64,000 nt of DNA, taken from the NCBI GenBank assembly GCA_945882415.1, contig CAMCWC010000005.1, forward strand, positions 1 to 64,000, written 5' to 3'. Position 1 is the first letter of the stretch. Each line of letters opens with the position of its first letter. The notes under the pieces were generated by a model. It was not told the DNA's origin and did not search any database. It worked only from the letters and a program-made list of their open reading frames with translations. Positions 39,773-48,722 of the stretch are shown here, in pieces. The translations under genes were made by a program, and so were the position numbers. This DNA comes from Chthonomonas calidirosea. Its GTDB lineage: Bacteria > Armatimonadota > Fimbriimonadia > Fimbriimonadales > Fimbriimonadaceae.

Positions 39773-41695
39773 ATGAAGGGATTGCCCTCTGCAGAGCAGC
39801 TTAGCCAAGCCGAGGCAAAGGCAAGATCCGGTTTCGTTGAATCGGTCAACCGGATCAAGGAGTACGAGGCGTGGGCAAAGGCAAACCCCGGCAAATTTAC
39901 GGACCGCGTCCGCAAGTTTGCTGGGTTGGGTTGGTTCATTGTCTTTTCGACCGTTGCGGTTTTGCTTTTGCTGCTTGGGCTCCTCGTCTGGCAATCCGTC
40001 ACCAGGGGGCGGGTCTACGCGTGGGCCTATCTTGCAATTGGCGTAACGCTCTTCGCTGTCCTTCGAAGCCTGTTCCAGCGCATTCCGGTTGAGGAGGAGT
40101 TCGAACTTTCTCGCGATGACGCACCACTTCTTTGGGCCGAAGTTGACAAGATCACGCAACAGTCGAACGCCCCGCCCGTGTCCAAAATAGTCCTGAACGG
40201 TGAACTTAACGCTTCCGCCGGGATTCGGAGCAAGTACTTGCTGTTCGGAAAGCGGGAGCATGTGCTCACCCTGGGGTGGGCTTTGCTACAACTGCTTTCG
40301 GCAGATGAGGCACGTGCGGTTATCGCGCATGAATTCGGGCACTTTTCTGGCCGACATGGCAACTTTGGCGCTCGCGCCCATGGATTGTTCGTGACCCTTC
40401 TGACGCTGTACCAAAGCTTGGCCGGAGGACTCACCGGATTCATCTTCAAACCCGTCGTCAACTGGTACTTCACCCGATTCGATGCAATGATGTTCGTTCT
40501 CGGACGGGACAACGAGTACGACTCTGACGCGTTCGCAGCTAGGTACACGAGTCCGCTCTCGGCGGCTCAGGGCCTAGTTCGCCTAAACATCTCCGAGCTC
40601 GCCCCATTCAACCCAAAGGACGGAATCATTCCGGAAATTGTCCAGCGCGCCGCTGCCCCTCCGCGAGACTTGGTGGTTCGCTTGCATCGCTACATCGGAG
40701 AGCAGCAGATCGATAGCAAGTCCGAAGACAATCTGCGTCTCGCCCTGAAGCAGCAAACCGACTACGACGACTCGCACCCAGCTCTATCAGATCGGCTGAA
40801 AGCGCTTGACCAAGTGCGGTCTTTTGATGATTGGATGGACCGGGTCCGTGCCCCGTACCGAAACGGGATAGAAGAGTTCTTCGGCCCAAATTGGCAAAGC
40901 ATCGCCGACAAACTTTCCGCCTTCTGGCACGCGAAACTCGAATCAAAGTGGAGCGAAATCATTGGCAACCAAGAGTCCATCGGAACTCGAGAAGTTGAAC
41001 TTCAAAAGTTGCGCGCAGAAGGGAAGCTGCTGGCCTCGGGCTATGAGTCCCTTGCCTCAATTTATCAAGAGCGCAGAGACCACGCCGCGCTTATCGAGGT
41101 CCTTCGAGAGGGCCGCGAAAAATTTCCAGACAATGAACGGTTAATGCTCGTCGAGGGCTGGAAACGACTGAACATCGACAAGGACGATTCCGGCCTTGCT
41201 GTCCTTGATGAGGCGATGCTGAAAGACCCCGGGATTACCGAAAACGCGGCAAGCGTCGCGTTTGGTTACCTCTCGCAAAGGGGCGATACGGCTCTGGCAG
41301 AAAAGTATCGACTAAAAATCATCGATTGGAGCGCACGGGTCGAAGCGGTCCGAGGATCCATGGAAAAGCTCGCCCCAACGGATCGATTCGATCCCGTGGA
41401 CATTGCTCCCCGAGAGCGCGTTGCTCTCACGGAGTCGCTGAAAAAGGTGAGCAAGCTGGAAGCCGCCTTCCTGGCCGAGAAAGTCCTCACCCTTGAAACC
41501 GACTTTCGACTGACCCTGCTGCTGGTCTTTCCGAAGAAGAAGCTGGGTTTAGAAGTGATTTCCCATACCGGCCTTGCCCAAGAGGTCGCCGATCGGATCG
41601 AGATCAGTCGATCCTGCCTCGTCATTGTTCCGGGAGACCTCGCCAAATGGCAGCCGATTCTCGATAACATCCGAGGCGCCCGTATCGTGGGTTGA
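39773..41695 (+). CDS. M48-family zinc metallopeptidase with TPR-like C-terminal region
   Basis: 640 residues from ATG 39773; AAGTGG upstream is a modest ribosome-binding site. Two transmembrane segments lie at about residues 47-70 and 80-95. The zinc motif HEFGHFSGRHG is near residue 186, with the third ligand in NEYDSDAFAARY near 245. The remaining 350 residues are helical (LASIYQERRDHAALIEVLRE, LMLVEGWKRLNID) with TPR-like spacing. M48 proteases such as HtpX act in membrane protein quality control. The long helical tail is the family's DUF-type extension seen in many environmental bacteria. It follows metY by 23 bp but a functional link is not obvious. Confidence 0.85.
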   Translation: MKGLPSAEQLSQAEAKARSGFVESVNRIKEYEAWAKANPGKFTDRVRKFAGLGWFIVFSTVAVLLLLLGLLVWQSVTRGRVYAWAYLAIGVTLFAVLRSLFQRIPVEEEFELSRDDAPLLWAEVDKITQQSNAPPVSKIVLNGELNASAGIRSKYLLFGKREHVLTLGWALLQLLSADEARAVIAHEFGHFSGRHGNFGARAHGLFVTLLTLYQSLAGGLTGFIFKPVVNWYFTRFDAMMFVLGRDNEYDSDAFAARYTSPLSAAQGLVRLNISELAPFNPKDGIIPEIVQRAAAPPRDLVVRLHRYIGEQQIDSKSEDNLRLALKQQTDYDDSHPALSDRLKALDQVRSFDDWMDRVRAPYRNGIEEFFGPNWQSIADKLSAFWHAKLESKWSEIIGNQESIGTREVELQKLRAEGKLLASGYESLASIYQERRDHAALIEVLREGREKFPDNERLMLVEGWKRLNIDKDDSGLAVLDEAMLKDPGITENAASVAFGYLSQRGDTALAEKYRLKIIDWSARVEAVRGSMEKLAPTDRFDPVDIAPRERVALTESLKKVSKLEAAFLAEKVLTLETDFRLTLLLVFPKKKLGLEVISHTGLAQEVADRIEISRSCLVIVPGDLAKWQPILDNIRGARIVG

Positions 41696-41696
41696 G

Positions 41697-42161
41697 CTAA
41701 AACGGCAACTGCGAGGTGTGCTTGTTCGTTGCGATCACGAAGTTCGAACGAATCTGCTGAATGCCCTTGATCCGGCTGAGCTTCTCGCGAATGAACACCT
41801 CGTACGATTTCATATCTGGCACAACCACCTTGAGCAGAAAGTCAAAGTCGCCGCTCACGTGGAAGCACTCCAGAATCTCCGGATAAAGCTGAACCGCCTT
41901 TCGGAATCGCTCGATGGGCTGCTCCTGATGGAGAGCAAGGGTGATCTGCACCATCGCGGTGACGCGTAGGCCGAGGCGCTCGGCGTCGAGGTGAGCATGG
42001 AAGCCGCGGATCAGCCCTGCCTTTTCCAAGGCACGCACTCGCTGCAAGACCGACGGCGCGGAAAGATCAACCAACTTGGCCAAGTCGGCGTTTGTGATTC
42101 TTCCGTTGCTTTGCAACGTCTTCAGGATTTGGATGTCAACATCATCAAGGTGGGTCTTCAT
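41697..42161 (-). CDS. Lrp/AsnC-family transcriptional regulator
   Basis: 154 residues. The N-terminal winged helix (LDDVDIQILKTLQSNGRITN, DLAKLVDLSAPSVLQRVRAL) is followed by the RAM/ACT-like effector domain (GLRVTAMVQITLALHQEQPI, HVSGDFDFLLKVVVPDMKSYEVFI, IRSNFVIATNKHTSQLPF). Lrp/AsnC proteins sense amino acids and form octamers. The target is unknown. AGGT lies before the ATG. It converges on the M48 gene with one base between stops and is divergent from the NFACT gene. Confidence 0.93.
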   Translation of the reverse strand: MKTHLDDVDIQILKTLQSNGRITNADLAKLVDLSAPSVLQRVRALEKAGLIRGFHAHLDAERLGLRVTAMVQITLALHQEQPIERFRKAVQLYPEILECFHVSGDFDFLLKVVVPDMKSYEVFIREKLSRIKGIQQIRSNFVIATNKHTSQLPF

Positions 42162-42201
42162 TTACCTAAGGTCCTTTTGTTTTTTCCAGTGTGAATAAGT
42201 T

Positions 42202-43737
42202 GTGAGCGTCCTGAAGCAAATCCCCTTCGATAATTTTGTAGTTCGGTGTGTGACCGAAGAAATGCAGGCGTTAGTGGGTTCTCGCATTCAGGAAATCCGT
42301 CAACCCGACGCCTTTACCGTTTGGTTTGAGACGTACCAAACGACGGTTTTCCGCTTTTTGGCGAGCTGCCACCCCACTTGGTTTCGGTTGCATCTCAGCA
42401 CGCGTCGCCCTCGCACGATGCCGACCGCGACCGGATTTCTCGGTGCGCTGAGGTCTCGGCTGGAGAATGGCCGAATAGTGGAGGTCAAGCAGTACGGAGA
42501 CGAGCGGTTCGTGACCATCGAAGTGAGCACCACAACTGGTCCACATCTTCTCGTGTTCGAACTGATGGGGAAGCATTCGAACCTGATTTTGGTCGGCCCG
42601 GACCAGCGGGTGATCTCCGCGGCAAAAGTGATTGGCGATGCCAAGAGCGTTCGACCGGTTGTTCCCGGCCGCGAGTATGTATTGCCGCCAGTAATGGAGG
42701 AAGAAAGCTCCGTCTTTCGGCCATCGAAGTTCCTGCTCTCACTCGGAAAGAACGAAGCCGAACCTGTAGTGCCCGTTCTGGTGCCCGGTCACGGTGCCTA
42801 TCCAATCTCTGTTGCGACTCTAGGCTACGAAGAGCAGAACCGCGAAACCCTTAGCGGGGCACTGGAGTCAACTTTTGAAGCAAGGATTGATGCCGAAGCG
42901 CTGGAGTCAGGACGGACTTCCATTCTCAAGCGCTTGGAACGAGTTCAGCTTGCCCGCGAGTCCGCGCTCCAACAACTACGCGACGCCGAACAGCGCGGTG
43001 GAAAGGCAGGGCATTGGCAGGCAACGGGGGATTTGCTGATGGCCTATGCGTTCCAAGTGCCAAAGGCGGTTCCGACGGTCGAGCTCGTGAACTTCGAAGG
43101 CGAGCCGGTGACAATTAAGCTTGATCCCGCACTCGATGCTATCGCGAATGCCAACCGATACTACGAGCGGGCGAAAAAGGCAAAGGGCGCGCTGGATGGG
43201 ATTGCGCAGCAAGCCGTGACCTTAACCCACGACTACCGCGCGATTCTCGAAATCACCCACCGGGTTCAACAGGCCAAGAGCGTGGGCGAGCTCGAGAAGC
43301 TAGAAGACGAGGCGCGGCAACGACGCTGGCTGTTCGCTGCGCAATTGCCATCGGAGCGGAAAGACGAGCGGCCATTCGAAGGGCACCGAATTCGGGAAAT
43401 CCTTGGTCCCGGCGGCATCACAGTCTTGTACGGCGAGAATGCCGAAGCGAACGACTACCTCACCCTTCGAGTCGCAAAGCCGAACGACTACTGGTTCCAC
43501 GTCCGCGGGGCGACGAGCACGCACGTTGTTCTGCGAACGAACAATCAGCCCCAACGAATGCAGAAAGAGCACCTTGAGTTCGCGGCCCGAATCGCGGTCA
43601 AAAACTCAAGCAGCAAGCACTCCAGCTATGTTCCGGTGGACTACACGCTGAAGAAGTATGTTCGGAAACCGAAGAGTGCTCCGAAGGGAACCGCAACCTA
43701 CACCAACGAAAAAACCCTGCATGTAGATTCAGCGTAG
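42202..43737 (+). CDS. rqcH: RqcH/NFACT-family ribosome quality-control protein
   Basis: 511 residues, somewhat shorter than Bacillus RqcH (about 570). The NFACT-N domain (IPFDNFVVRCVTEEMQALVG) with FELMGKHSNLILVG near residue 115 is followed by a helical coiled-coil middle and the NFACT-R domain (LTLRVAKPNDYWFHVRGATS, VDYTLKKYVRKPKSAPKGTA). RqcH binds stalled 60S/50S-tRNA complexes and adds C-terminal alanine tails. At the site of the conserved Asp-Arg pair needed for tRNA binding in RqcH, I read Glu101-Arg102 (QYGDERFV). The start is GTG 42202. It is divergent from the Lrp gene and overlaps glnD by 9 bp at the 3' end. Confidence 0.88.
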   Translation: MSVLKQIPFDNFVVRCVTEEMQALVGSRIQEIRQPDAFTVWFETYQTTVFRFLASCHPTWFRLHLSTRRPRTMPTATGFLGALRSRLENGRIVEVKQYGDERFVTIEVSTTTGPHLLVFELMGKHSNLILVGPDQRVISAAKVIGDAKSVRPVVPGREYVLPPVMEEESSVFRPSKFLLSLGKNEAEPVVPVLVPGHGAYPISVATLGYEEQNRETLSGALESTFEARIDAEALESGRTSILKRLERVQLARESALQQLRDAEQRGGKAGHWQATGDLLMAYAFQVPKAVPTVELVNFEGEPVTIKLDPALDAIANANRYYERAKKAKGALDGIAQQAVTLTHDYRAILEITHRVQQAKSVGELEKLEDEARQRRWLFAAQLPSERKDERPFEGHRIREILGPGGITVLYGENAEANDYLTLRVAKPNDYWFHVRGATSTHVVLRTNNQPQRMQKEHLEFAARIAVKNSSSKHSSYVPVDYTLKKYVRKPKSAPKGTATYTNEKTLHVDSA

Positions 43738-46089
43738 GCTGTTCAGCATCTCGTCTATTTCCTCTGCCCTCACTGCCCGACCATCGGTATGCGTGAGATA
43801 AAAGGCAGCCGCGCCATTGCCCGCCCATTGGCCAACCCGCGCGGAAACGACATTCCAACCTTGTTCGGCAAAAAGCCGAGAGAATCGGTACGGCATACCG
43901 CGACCTCGCGGAGATCGAATCTCCAAGATTCCCGGGTTACCTTCGCGATAGGTGTACGTAAAGAGTCTCTGGTTTCTAGCCGGGTCCTTGCCTCGGTTCG
44001 TTAGCACTTCTGCGGTCGTAATCTCGCCAGAGATGACTTGCCGCAGCGTCCGGGTCAGCTCGCCTGCGGTCGAATTTGGAATCGGCTTTCCTCCAAAACT
44101 TGCGACGAAGGTGTCCAACGCAATCGCTGGATTGGATTTCGTCGTTGCGACTCGAACGGCTAGCAAACTGAGATCGAAAGCATAAAACACTCCGAGCAGT
44201 CGGCTCAGCAGACCCGGTGCGTCCGGGCAACAGACGGTGACTTCCGACGCGCTCAGGGAAGGTTTTGGGGTGAGGTCCACCGTGGAGTTGCCAAGGGCAG
44301 CTTCCGCCGCATAGTGCCGATGCAACCGAACCACTTCTGGTGGCGTGCTCGCTAGGTAGTAAGCGGGCAGGCTTTCGAGGAATGCTTCAACCGCTGCTGG
44401 ATCCGTATCGGCCGTATTCAGCGTCCGCATGAGCCGACGTCGGGTTTGACCGAGATCGATAGACTCTGCCGGTTCACCGCTAAGGATCGCGGAGGTGGAC
44501 TCGAACAGTTGGCGAAGGAAAGTGTGCATCGCTGGGGTCCACGTTGTTTTTGAAACCGCGGCGATGTCCGCATAGGTCAGCAAAGTGAGCAGCGCTAATC
44601 GATTTGTATCCCCAACTATCTCCGCGAATTCTGCGCTGGTTTGCGGGTGCATGAGGTCGCGCATTCGAATGAACTGCGCCATCGTCAAATGCTCCTTAAC
44701 AAGCCAAGCAACGGTGTCGCACAGGTTGGGCTCTAAACTCCACCGTTCGGTAACCGAACGAGCGATATGTTCGCCAGCAATGCTGTGCGGCACTTCCCGC
44801 TGGGCTTTACCTACATCGTGCAAGAGCGCAGCCAGATACATCGCTTCCGGCGTTGTGATTCCATCCCGAACCTCGCGCAAGAACGGATCCTCGCCGAGCT
44901 CGTCCAGATTCCGGATCACCCGCATCGTATGTTCAAACACGGTGAAGTCGTGGACGGAGTCCGTCGGCAGTAAGAAGCGACAAGTAGTCAGTTCAGGCAA
45001 CAGGGAGTCGAGCAACCCACACCGGTCCAGATTTCGAATCGTTCCCTCCCCGGCCCGCATGGCATAGAGCGCAGAAGCACCTTTGGTAAGGGTGGGAGCG
45101 ACGACTTGATACTCGCCGACGCGCAACCCGAGCTGGGTTGCGATCGCAATGGCCACCGCAGCATCGCCACTATCGGAAGGACCATCAAACCGCACTTCGC
45201 CTCGATCTGAGAAAATGCCCTCCGCAAGCGGAAACCGGCTTTCGCGAACCCGGCTTAGGGACCGCTCGTACTCGCGGTGCAAATCGACCGCTGCCTCAAC
45301 GTGCTGGCCCATCAGGACATAAATGTTTTGGTTCGTGAGGTCCGCAATCTCAGCCTGACGGGATCGGGTCAGGTGATCTTGGAGTCGACCAGCTTGAAAA
45401 TGAAGCAGGTTCCGGTTCTTGACCACCAAATCGTAAGCATCACCCGGGCGGAGTGGCTGCTCACCGATGGCATGTCGAATCCAGTTTGATGCTTGAAAAG
45501 ATCGCAGTCCACCTGCTCCTTCCTTGAGCTGCGGCTCAACGACCAGTGGTGTGTCGTGAGTTTTCTGCAGCCATTCGTTGCGCTCCTGGGCCTTAGCCAG
45601 CACAAACTCGCCGGGCGACATCGTGTTCCGCAGCAGGTTGTCTAGAGCGCGAACAAGGTCGGCTTCACCCGCCACCAGGCGCATATCCAGCAGGCCCGTT
45701 CTCGATGCCTGGTCCAATCCTGGAACATCGCCCATCAGCCGGTAGGAGTATCCGTATGGAATCTTGACGACTCGCCCCAAGTAGTGGTCTAAGTCGAGAA
45801 AGAACCCGCGGACCGCCTTTTCGACTTCGGGCGAGGTTTCATCGGCCGGAATAAGGGTGAGATCGACATCCGACGCCGGAGAAACTTCGAAGCGACCATA
45901 TCCGCCCGTGGCAATCACCGCGAACTGCGAGTCCCCGTGAACGTGGCACAGCAGCCGAATGATCTCGTCGAGAATTTCGGTATGTTTCCGGCACCAACTC
46001 AACCCGGTTGGCTTGGTCGACAAAGTCGCGATCAGGTCCAGACGGTCCTGGGCCAACTTCCCAATTCGATCTTCCAGCGATGCGGTCAC
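43729..46089 (-). CDS. glnD: GlnD-like [protein-PII] uridylyltransferase/uridylyl-removing enzyme
   Basis: 786 residues from GTG 46089, which overlaps the preceding stop as GTGA; ATG 46134 gives 801 residues with a 49-bp overlap and is the alternative. The nucleotidyltransferase motif GGYGRFEVSPASDVDLTLIP is near residue 65. The HD phosphohydrolase motif ALLHDVGKAQRE is near 420. Two ACT-type regions are at the C-terminus (EVTVCCPDAPGLLSRLLGVF, and FSRLFAEQGWNVVSARVG). GlnD senses glutamine and modifies PII proteins. The length is a little under the usual 850-900 residues. No glnB/glnK is in the window. It is the last gene of a sigma factor operon, an unusual context. Confidence 0.85.
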   Translation of the reverse strand: MTASLEDRIGKLAQDRLDLIATLSTKPTGLSWCRKHTEILDEIIRLLCHVHGDSQFAVIATGGYGRFEVSPASDVDLTLIPADETSPEVEKAVRGFFLDLDHYLGRVVKIPYGYSYRLMGDVPGLDQASRTGLLDMRLVAGEADLVRALDNLLRNTMSPGEFVLAKAQERNEWLQKTHDTPLVVEPQLKEGAGGLRSFQASNWIRHAIGEQPLRPGDAYDLVVKNRNLLHFQAGRLQDHLTRSRQAEIADLTNQNIYVLMGQHVEAAVDLHREYERSLSRVRESRFPLAEGIFSDRGEVRFDGPSDSGDAAVAIAIATQLGLRVGEYQVVAPTLTKGASALYAMRAGEGTIRNLDRCGLLDSLLPELTTCRFLLPTDSVHDFTVFEHTMRVIRNLDELGEDPFLREVRDGITTPEAMYLAALLHDVGKAQREVPHSIAGEHIARSVTERWSLEPNLCDTVAWLVKEHLTMAQFIRMRDLMHPQTSAEFAEIVGDTNRLALLTLLTYADIAAVSKTTWTPAMHTFLRQLFESTSAILSGEPAESIDLGQTRRRLMRTLNTADTDPAAVEAFLESLPAYYLASTPPEVVRLHRHYAAEAALGNSTVDLTPKPSLSASEVTVCCPDAPGLLSRLLGVFYAFDLSLLAVRVATTKSNPAIALDTFVASFGGKPIPNSTAGELTRTLRQVISGEITTAEVLTNRGKDPARNQRLFTYTYREGNPGILEIRSPRGRGMPYRFSRLFAEQGWNVVSARVGQWAGNGAAAFYLTHTDGRAVRAEEIDEMLNSLR

Positions 46090-47639
46090 TGTTGTAGATA
46101 GTAGACCGGTTCGTTTGTCAGCAGCTTTGTCCAAGTGTCTTCAAGCGATCGATCTATGGCAAAACAAACCGGACCGGCAATCGCCGCCGAAACCATGCCG
46201 AACCCGACGAGGTTCCAGCCAAAGCGTTTCAGAGACAAACTCAGCACCCTCAAGGTGGCAATCTTTTGCACGTAGGCCCACCAGAACGGAATAAGAAAGA
46301 GGCTGGAAGCCAGGATCAAAGCTGCTTGAAGAGCGACCATGCCGTCGCCATGCAAGTGGGAAACAAAATCCGCGCGTTGTAGCAGTGCGTAGCCTGCGAG
46401 CGAAGACAACACGAGCGACCCCAGGATTGCCGTGGCGACGGACGCCGAAATCAGGAAAACCGCGACTTGGAACAACAATCCCAAGCTCGATTCGGCGTCG
46501 CCTTCCAACTTGCTGCGCAGTTTGGTGGGCTGCAGAAGGGTGAGCAGGGAACACAAAAACATCGAGATCGGCGCTGCGATCCCACGCGTGAAGTAGTACG
46601 TTACGCTAGCAAGGATCAGGGCAGCGACCACTGCGCTGTAGCGCGGCAGGGTGTGCTTTCGAGCAACCTCAACCAAGGCGCTGCCGATGAGGCCGAAAGC
46701 CAGCCCAATCCCGATCAAGAACAGGCACGCCTGCGGTACTGCGGCACAGAGTACAGAGTATAGGGTGAGCCGACGTGCGGTCGCGGTCGGGTCCGGTCGC
46801 TGAACAAGGGCTGACCAGCCATCGTTATTTTGAAAAATCTCTAAGACATCATCCGCATCGGGTCCTCTCCCGGCGGCTCGCAGAGAGTTTGCGACGAGGT
46901 TACGGCCAAGGTACAGCCGCTTCGGACGGGAGCCAGTGACAAGCTCCGATGGATAGGCAGCGATGTCAACAAGTTGCGAGCCAATATCCCCCGTGGCCAC
47001 GCTCTTCGCGTTTGCCCTCATGAGGTTGCCGTTCCGGATCGTTGCGTACCGAATGGAAACTCCGCGCTCTGACGTGAAGTCAACGCGCGATACCATTCGG
47101 CGTCCGAAGCGTGAAATCTGCCTTGATGGACTTTGGGACCGGGCAAAGTAGGCATAGGCGGAGTGCCACGAAAGTCTCGCATTACTCGAAGAAGCAAGCC
47201 GCTGTTTGATATCAAGCAGGCGCGCAGATTGGTGGTCGTTCCACTCGGTCAGGTTTGCCGATCGCAACCAAAGCGAAACGGGTTCCTGATCCGAAGACTG
47301 GCTGCCAAGAATTGCCGCTTCGGCTTGGGGCCAAAAGGAATTCAGAGGTTCAGTACGTTTAGCTGCCGCGAGGATGGCGCTCAATGTGCGCATTTCCTTT
47401 GCGGAAAGTCCAACGCCGGAGTCGATCTTTTCCGTGGCGACTTGGGTCCAGGTTGCGGCGGCAGTTAAAGACGCCGGGGCAACGAGTTTTGCCTGCTTGG
47501 CCGGGGCCAGATACTCAAACGGATCGGCTTGCACTCTGGCCGGGTCGGCCAGATAAAACGGACGGGTTGACGGATGAATCACGAGAGTGACGAGGGCACC
47601 CACGACGGCACCCCAAAACGCTCTCGCGCCGGTGGTCAT
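46086..47639 (-). CDS. Polytopic membrane protein of unknown function
   Basis: 517 residues. One N-terminal transmembrane segment (about 8-22) is followed by an extracytoplasmic region to about residue 300. Five or six transmembrane segments come after that (VLCAAVPQACLFLIGIGLAF, YSAVVAALILASVTYYF, MFLCSLLTLL, LFQVAVFLISASVATAILG, ALILASSLFLIPFWWAYV, LVGFGMVSAAIAGPVCFAID). I recognise no family. It overlaps the anti-sigma gene by 4 bp and GlnD's GTG start by 4 bp, so it belongs to the operon. With ECF sigma and anti-sigma genes upstream, a role as sensor or target of the regulon is plausible. Confidence 0.65.
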   Translation of the reverse strand: MTTGARAFWGAVVGALVTLVIHPSTRPFYLADPARVQADPFEYLAPAKQAKLVAPASLTAAATWTQVATEKIDSGVGLSAKEMRTLSAILAAAKRTEPLNSFWPQAEAAILGSQSSDQEPVSLWLRSANLTEWNDHQSARLLDIKQRLASSSNARLSWHSAYAYFARSQSPSRQISRFGRRMVSRVDFTSERGVSIRYATIRNGNLMRANAKSVATGDIGSQLVDIAAYPSELVTGSRPKRLYLGRNLVANSLRAAGRGPDADDVLEIFQNNDGWSALVQRPDPTATARRLTLYSVLCAAVPQACLFLIGIGLAFGLIGSALVEVARKHTLPRYSAVVAALILASVTYYFTRGIAAPISMFLCSLLTLLQPTKLRSKLEGDAESSLGLLFQVAVFLISASVATAILGSLVLSSLAGYALLQRADFVSHLHGDGMVALQAALILASSLFLIPFWWAYVQKIATLRVLSLSLKRFGWNLVGFGMVSAAIAGPVCFAIDRSLEDTWTKLLTNEPVYYLQQ

Positions 47640-48079
47640 TTCAGGTTAAGCGATTCCGATTCGAGTTCGAGAACGGGAAATTCGGATTTCGGAATTGTTC
47701 GCCGAACGCTCGATCCCTGGCCCGTATTGACCGGATCCTGCCGCTCTTCTTTCAGAACTCCAACTAAGCTGAACACGATGACGGCCGCAGCCGCTGCACT
47801 TATGAGCGCTGGCCTCCAGTACCGGAAACTGTCTTTTGCTACCTGAACCTTGGCGTTCCTTTCCAAGCGGTGGTCGAACGCGTAAGGCGTTTCAACCGGA
47901 AGGGAGGCGTCCTTCAGCATGTTGAGGGCCATCGCCATCGTGTTTTCGGTCGCTGCGCAAAGCTGGCAGGTTGATCGATGATCTAGGAGAAAGTTCGACT
48001 CCGCCTCGCCGAGGTTACGGTCTCGTGATTCGGAAGTCAGGCGTCGGAACCGATCGCAAGGAGCTTCCCAGCGTTTCAA
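47636..48079 (-). CDS. Anti-sigma factor-like membrane protein
   Basis: 147 residues. The N-terminal soluble part has an HRSTCQLC motif near residue 34, similar to the HxxxCxxC zinc site of zf-HC2 anti-sigma factors. One transmembrane segment lies at about residues 89-107 (PALISAAAAAVIVFSLVGVL). The extracytoplasmic tail is about 38 residues. The start overlaps the sigma factor stop by 4 bp. It should bind the ECF sigma at the inner membrane and release it on a signal. The identification rests on position, topology and the Cys motif. Confidence 0.75.
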   Translation of the reverse strand: MKRWEAPCDRFRRLTSESRDRNLGEAESNFLLDHRSTCQLCAATENTMAMALNMLKDASLPVETPYAFDHRLERNAKVQVAKDSFRYWRPALISAAAAAVIVFSLVGVLKEERQDPVNTGQGSSVRRTIPKSEFPVLELESESLNLK

Positions 48080-48630
48080 TCTTTCATCGCCTCCATCCAG
48101 AGGGCGCGGAATCGCTCGCGGGCGGTGTGCAGTCTCGAGCGCACTGTGCCAACGGGAACATGCATGACTTCTGCGACTTCTTCGTAGCTCAGTTGTTCCA
48201 TCTCTCGAAGAATCAGGGTCGCGCGAAGCTCGTGGGGAAGTTGTCCCAAGAGCTTCTCAACCAACACTTTATTTTCTACATCGCGTCCGCGATCTGGCTG
48301 GCTTGGATCGAACTCAACAAGCTCGGGCCGCTTGAGCCGCAATCGATCCATGCAGAGTCGAACGCAGATTCGATAAAGAAAACCGCTGAAAGCTCGGTCG
48401 TCCCGCAACTTTGCGATCTCTCGGAACGCCTTCAGGAATGCTTCCTGAGCGACGTCTTCGGCTTCAAATCGGTCTCGCAGAAGGTTCGTCGCGGTGCGCA
48501 ACAGGCGGTTTCGGTGCCGCTCGATCAGGTTGCCAATGGCGACATGGTCTCCGGTTCTAACTCGGCTAACCCACTGACGCTCCTGCGCCGCTGGGTCTAC
48601 CGTCATTATCGAGGCCACATTCCATTCCAT
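48076..48630 (-). CDS. ECF-type RNA polymerase sigma factor
   Basis: 184 residues. Region 2 (LIERHRNRLLRTATNLLRDR, DVAQEAFLKAFREIAKLRDD, FLYRICVRLCMDRLRLKR) occupies about residues 39-103. Region 4 (LPHELRATLILREMEQLSYE, EVAEVMHVPVGTVRSRLHTA) lies at about 130-170. Its partner anti-sigma overlaps it by 4 bp downstream. The start ATG is well supported by a near-consensus Shine-Dalgarno at 48633-48641. It is divergent from the LptD-like gene, so the intergenic 92 bp may hold an autoregulated promoter. Confidence 0.95.
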   Translation of the reverse strand: MEWNVASIMTVDPAAQERQWVSRVRTGDHVAIGNLIERHRNRLLRTATNLLRDRFEAEDVAQEAFLKAFREIAKLRDDRAFSGFLYRICVRLCMDRLRLKRPELVEFDPSQPDRGRDVENKVLVEKLLGQLPHELRATLILREMEQLSYEEVAEVMHVPVGTVRSRLHTARERFRALWMEAMKD

Positions 48631-48632
48631 AA

Positions 48633-48641
48633 GATCACCTT
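48633..48641 (-). promoter_or_regulatory. Strong Shine-Dalgarno of the ECF sigma gene
   Basis: AAGGTGATC on the complement lies two bases before the ATG, nearly complementary to the 16S rRNA end. It decides between ATG 48630 and the internal ATG 48606. It contrasts with the missing ribosome-binding sites of many other genes here. Confidence 0.6.
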
Positions 48642-48714
48642 TACTTTACATGAGCAAGGACGCGAAACCCAAGAACTAAAGTTCACCGTACCGTTCGGTG
48701 TTCTGAGACGACGG

Positions 48715-48720
48715 TAGACT
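48715..48720 (+). promoter_or_regulatory. Putative -10 hexamer (TAGACT) for the LptD-like gene
   Basis: TAGACT lies two bases before ATG 48723 and eight before the in-frame ATG 48729. The second would fit a leaderless start. Confidence 0.35.
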
Positions 48721-48722
48721 CG

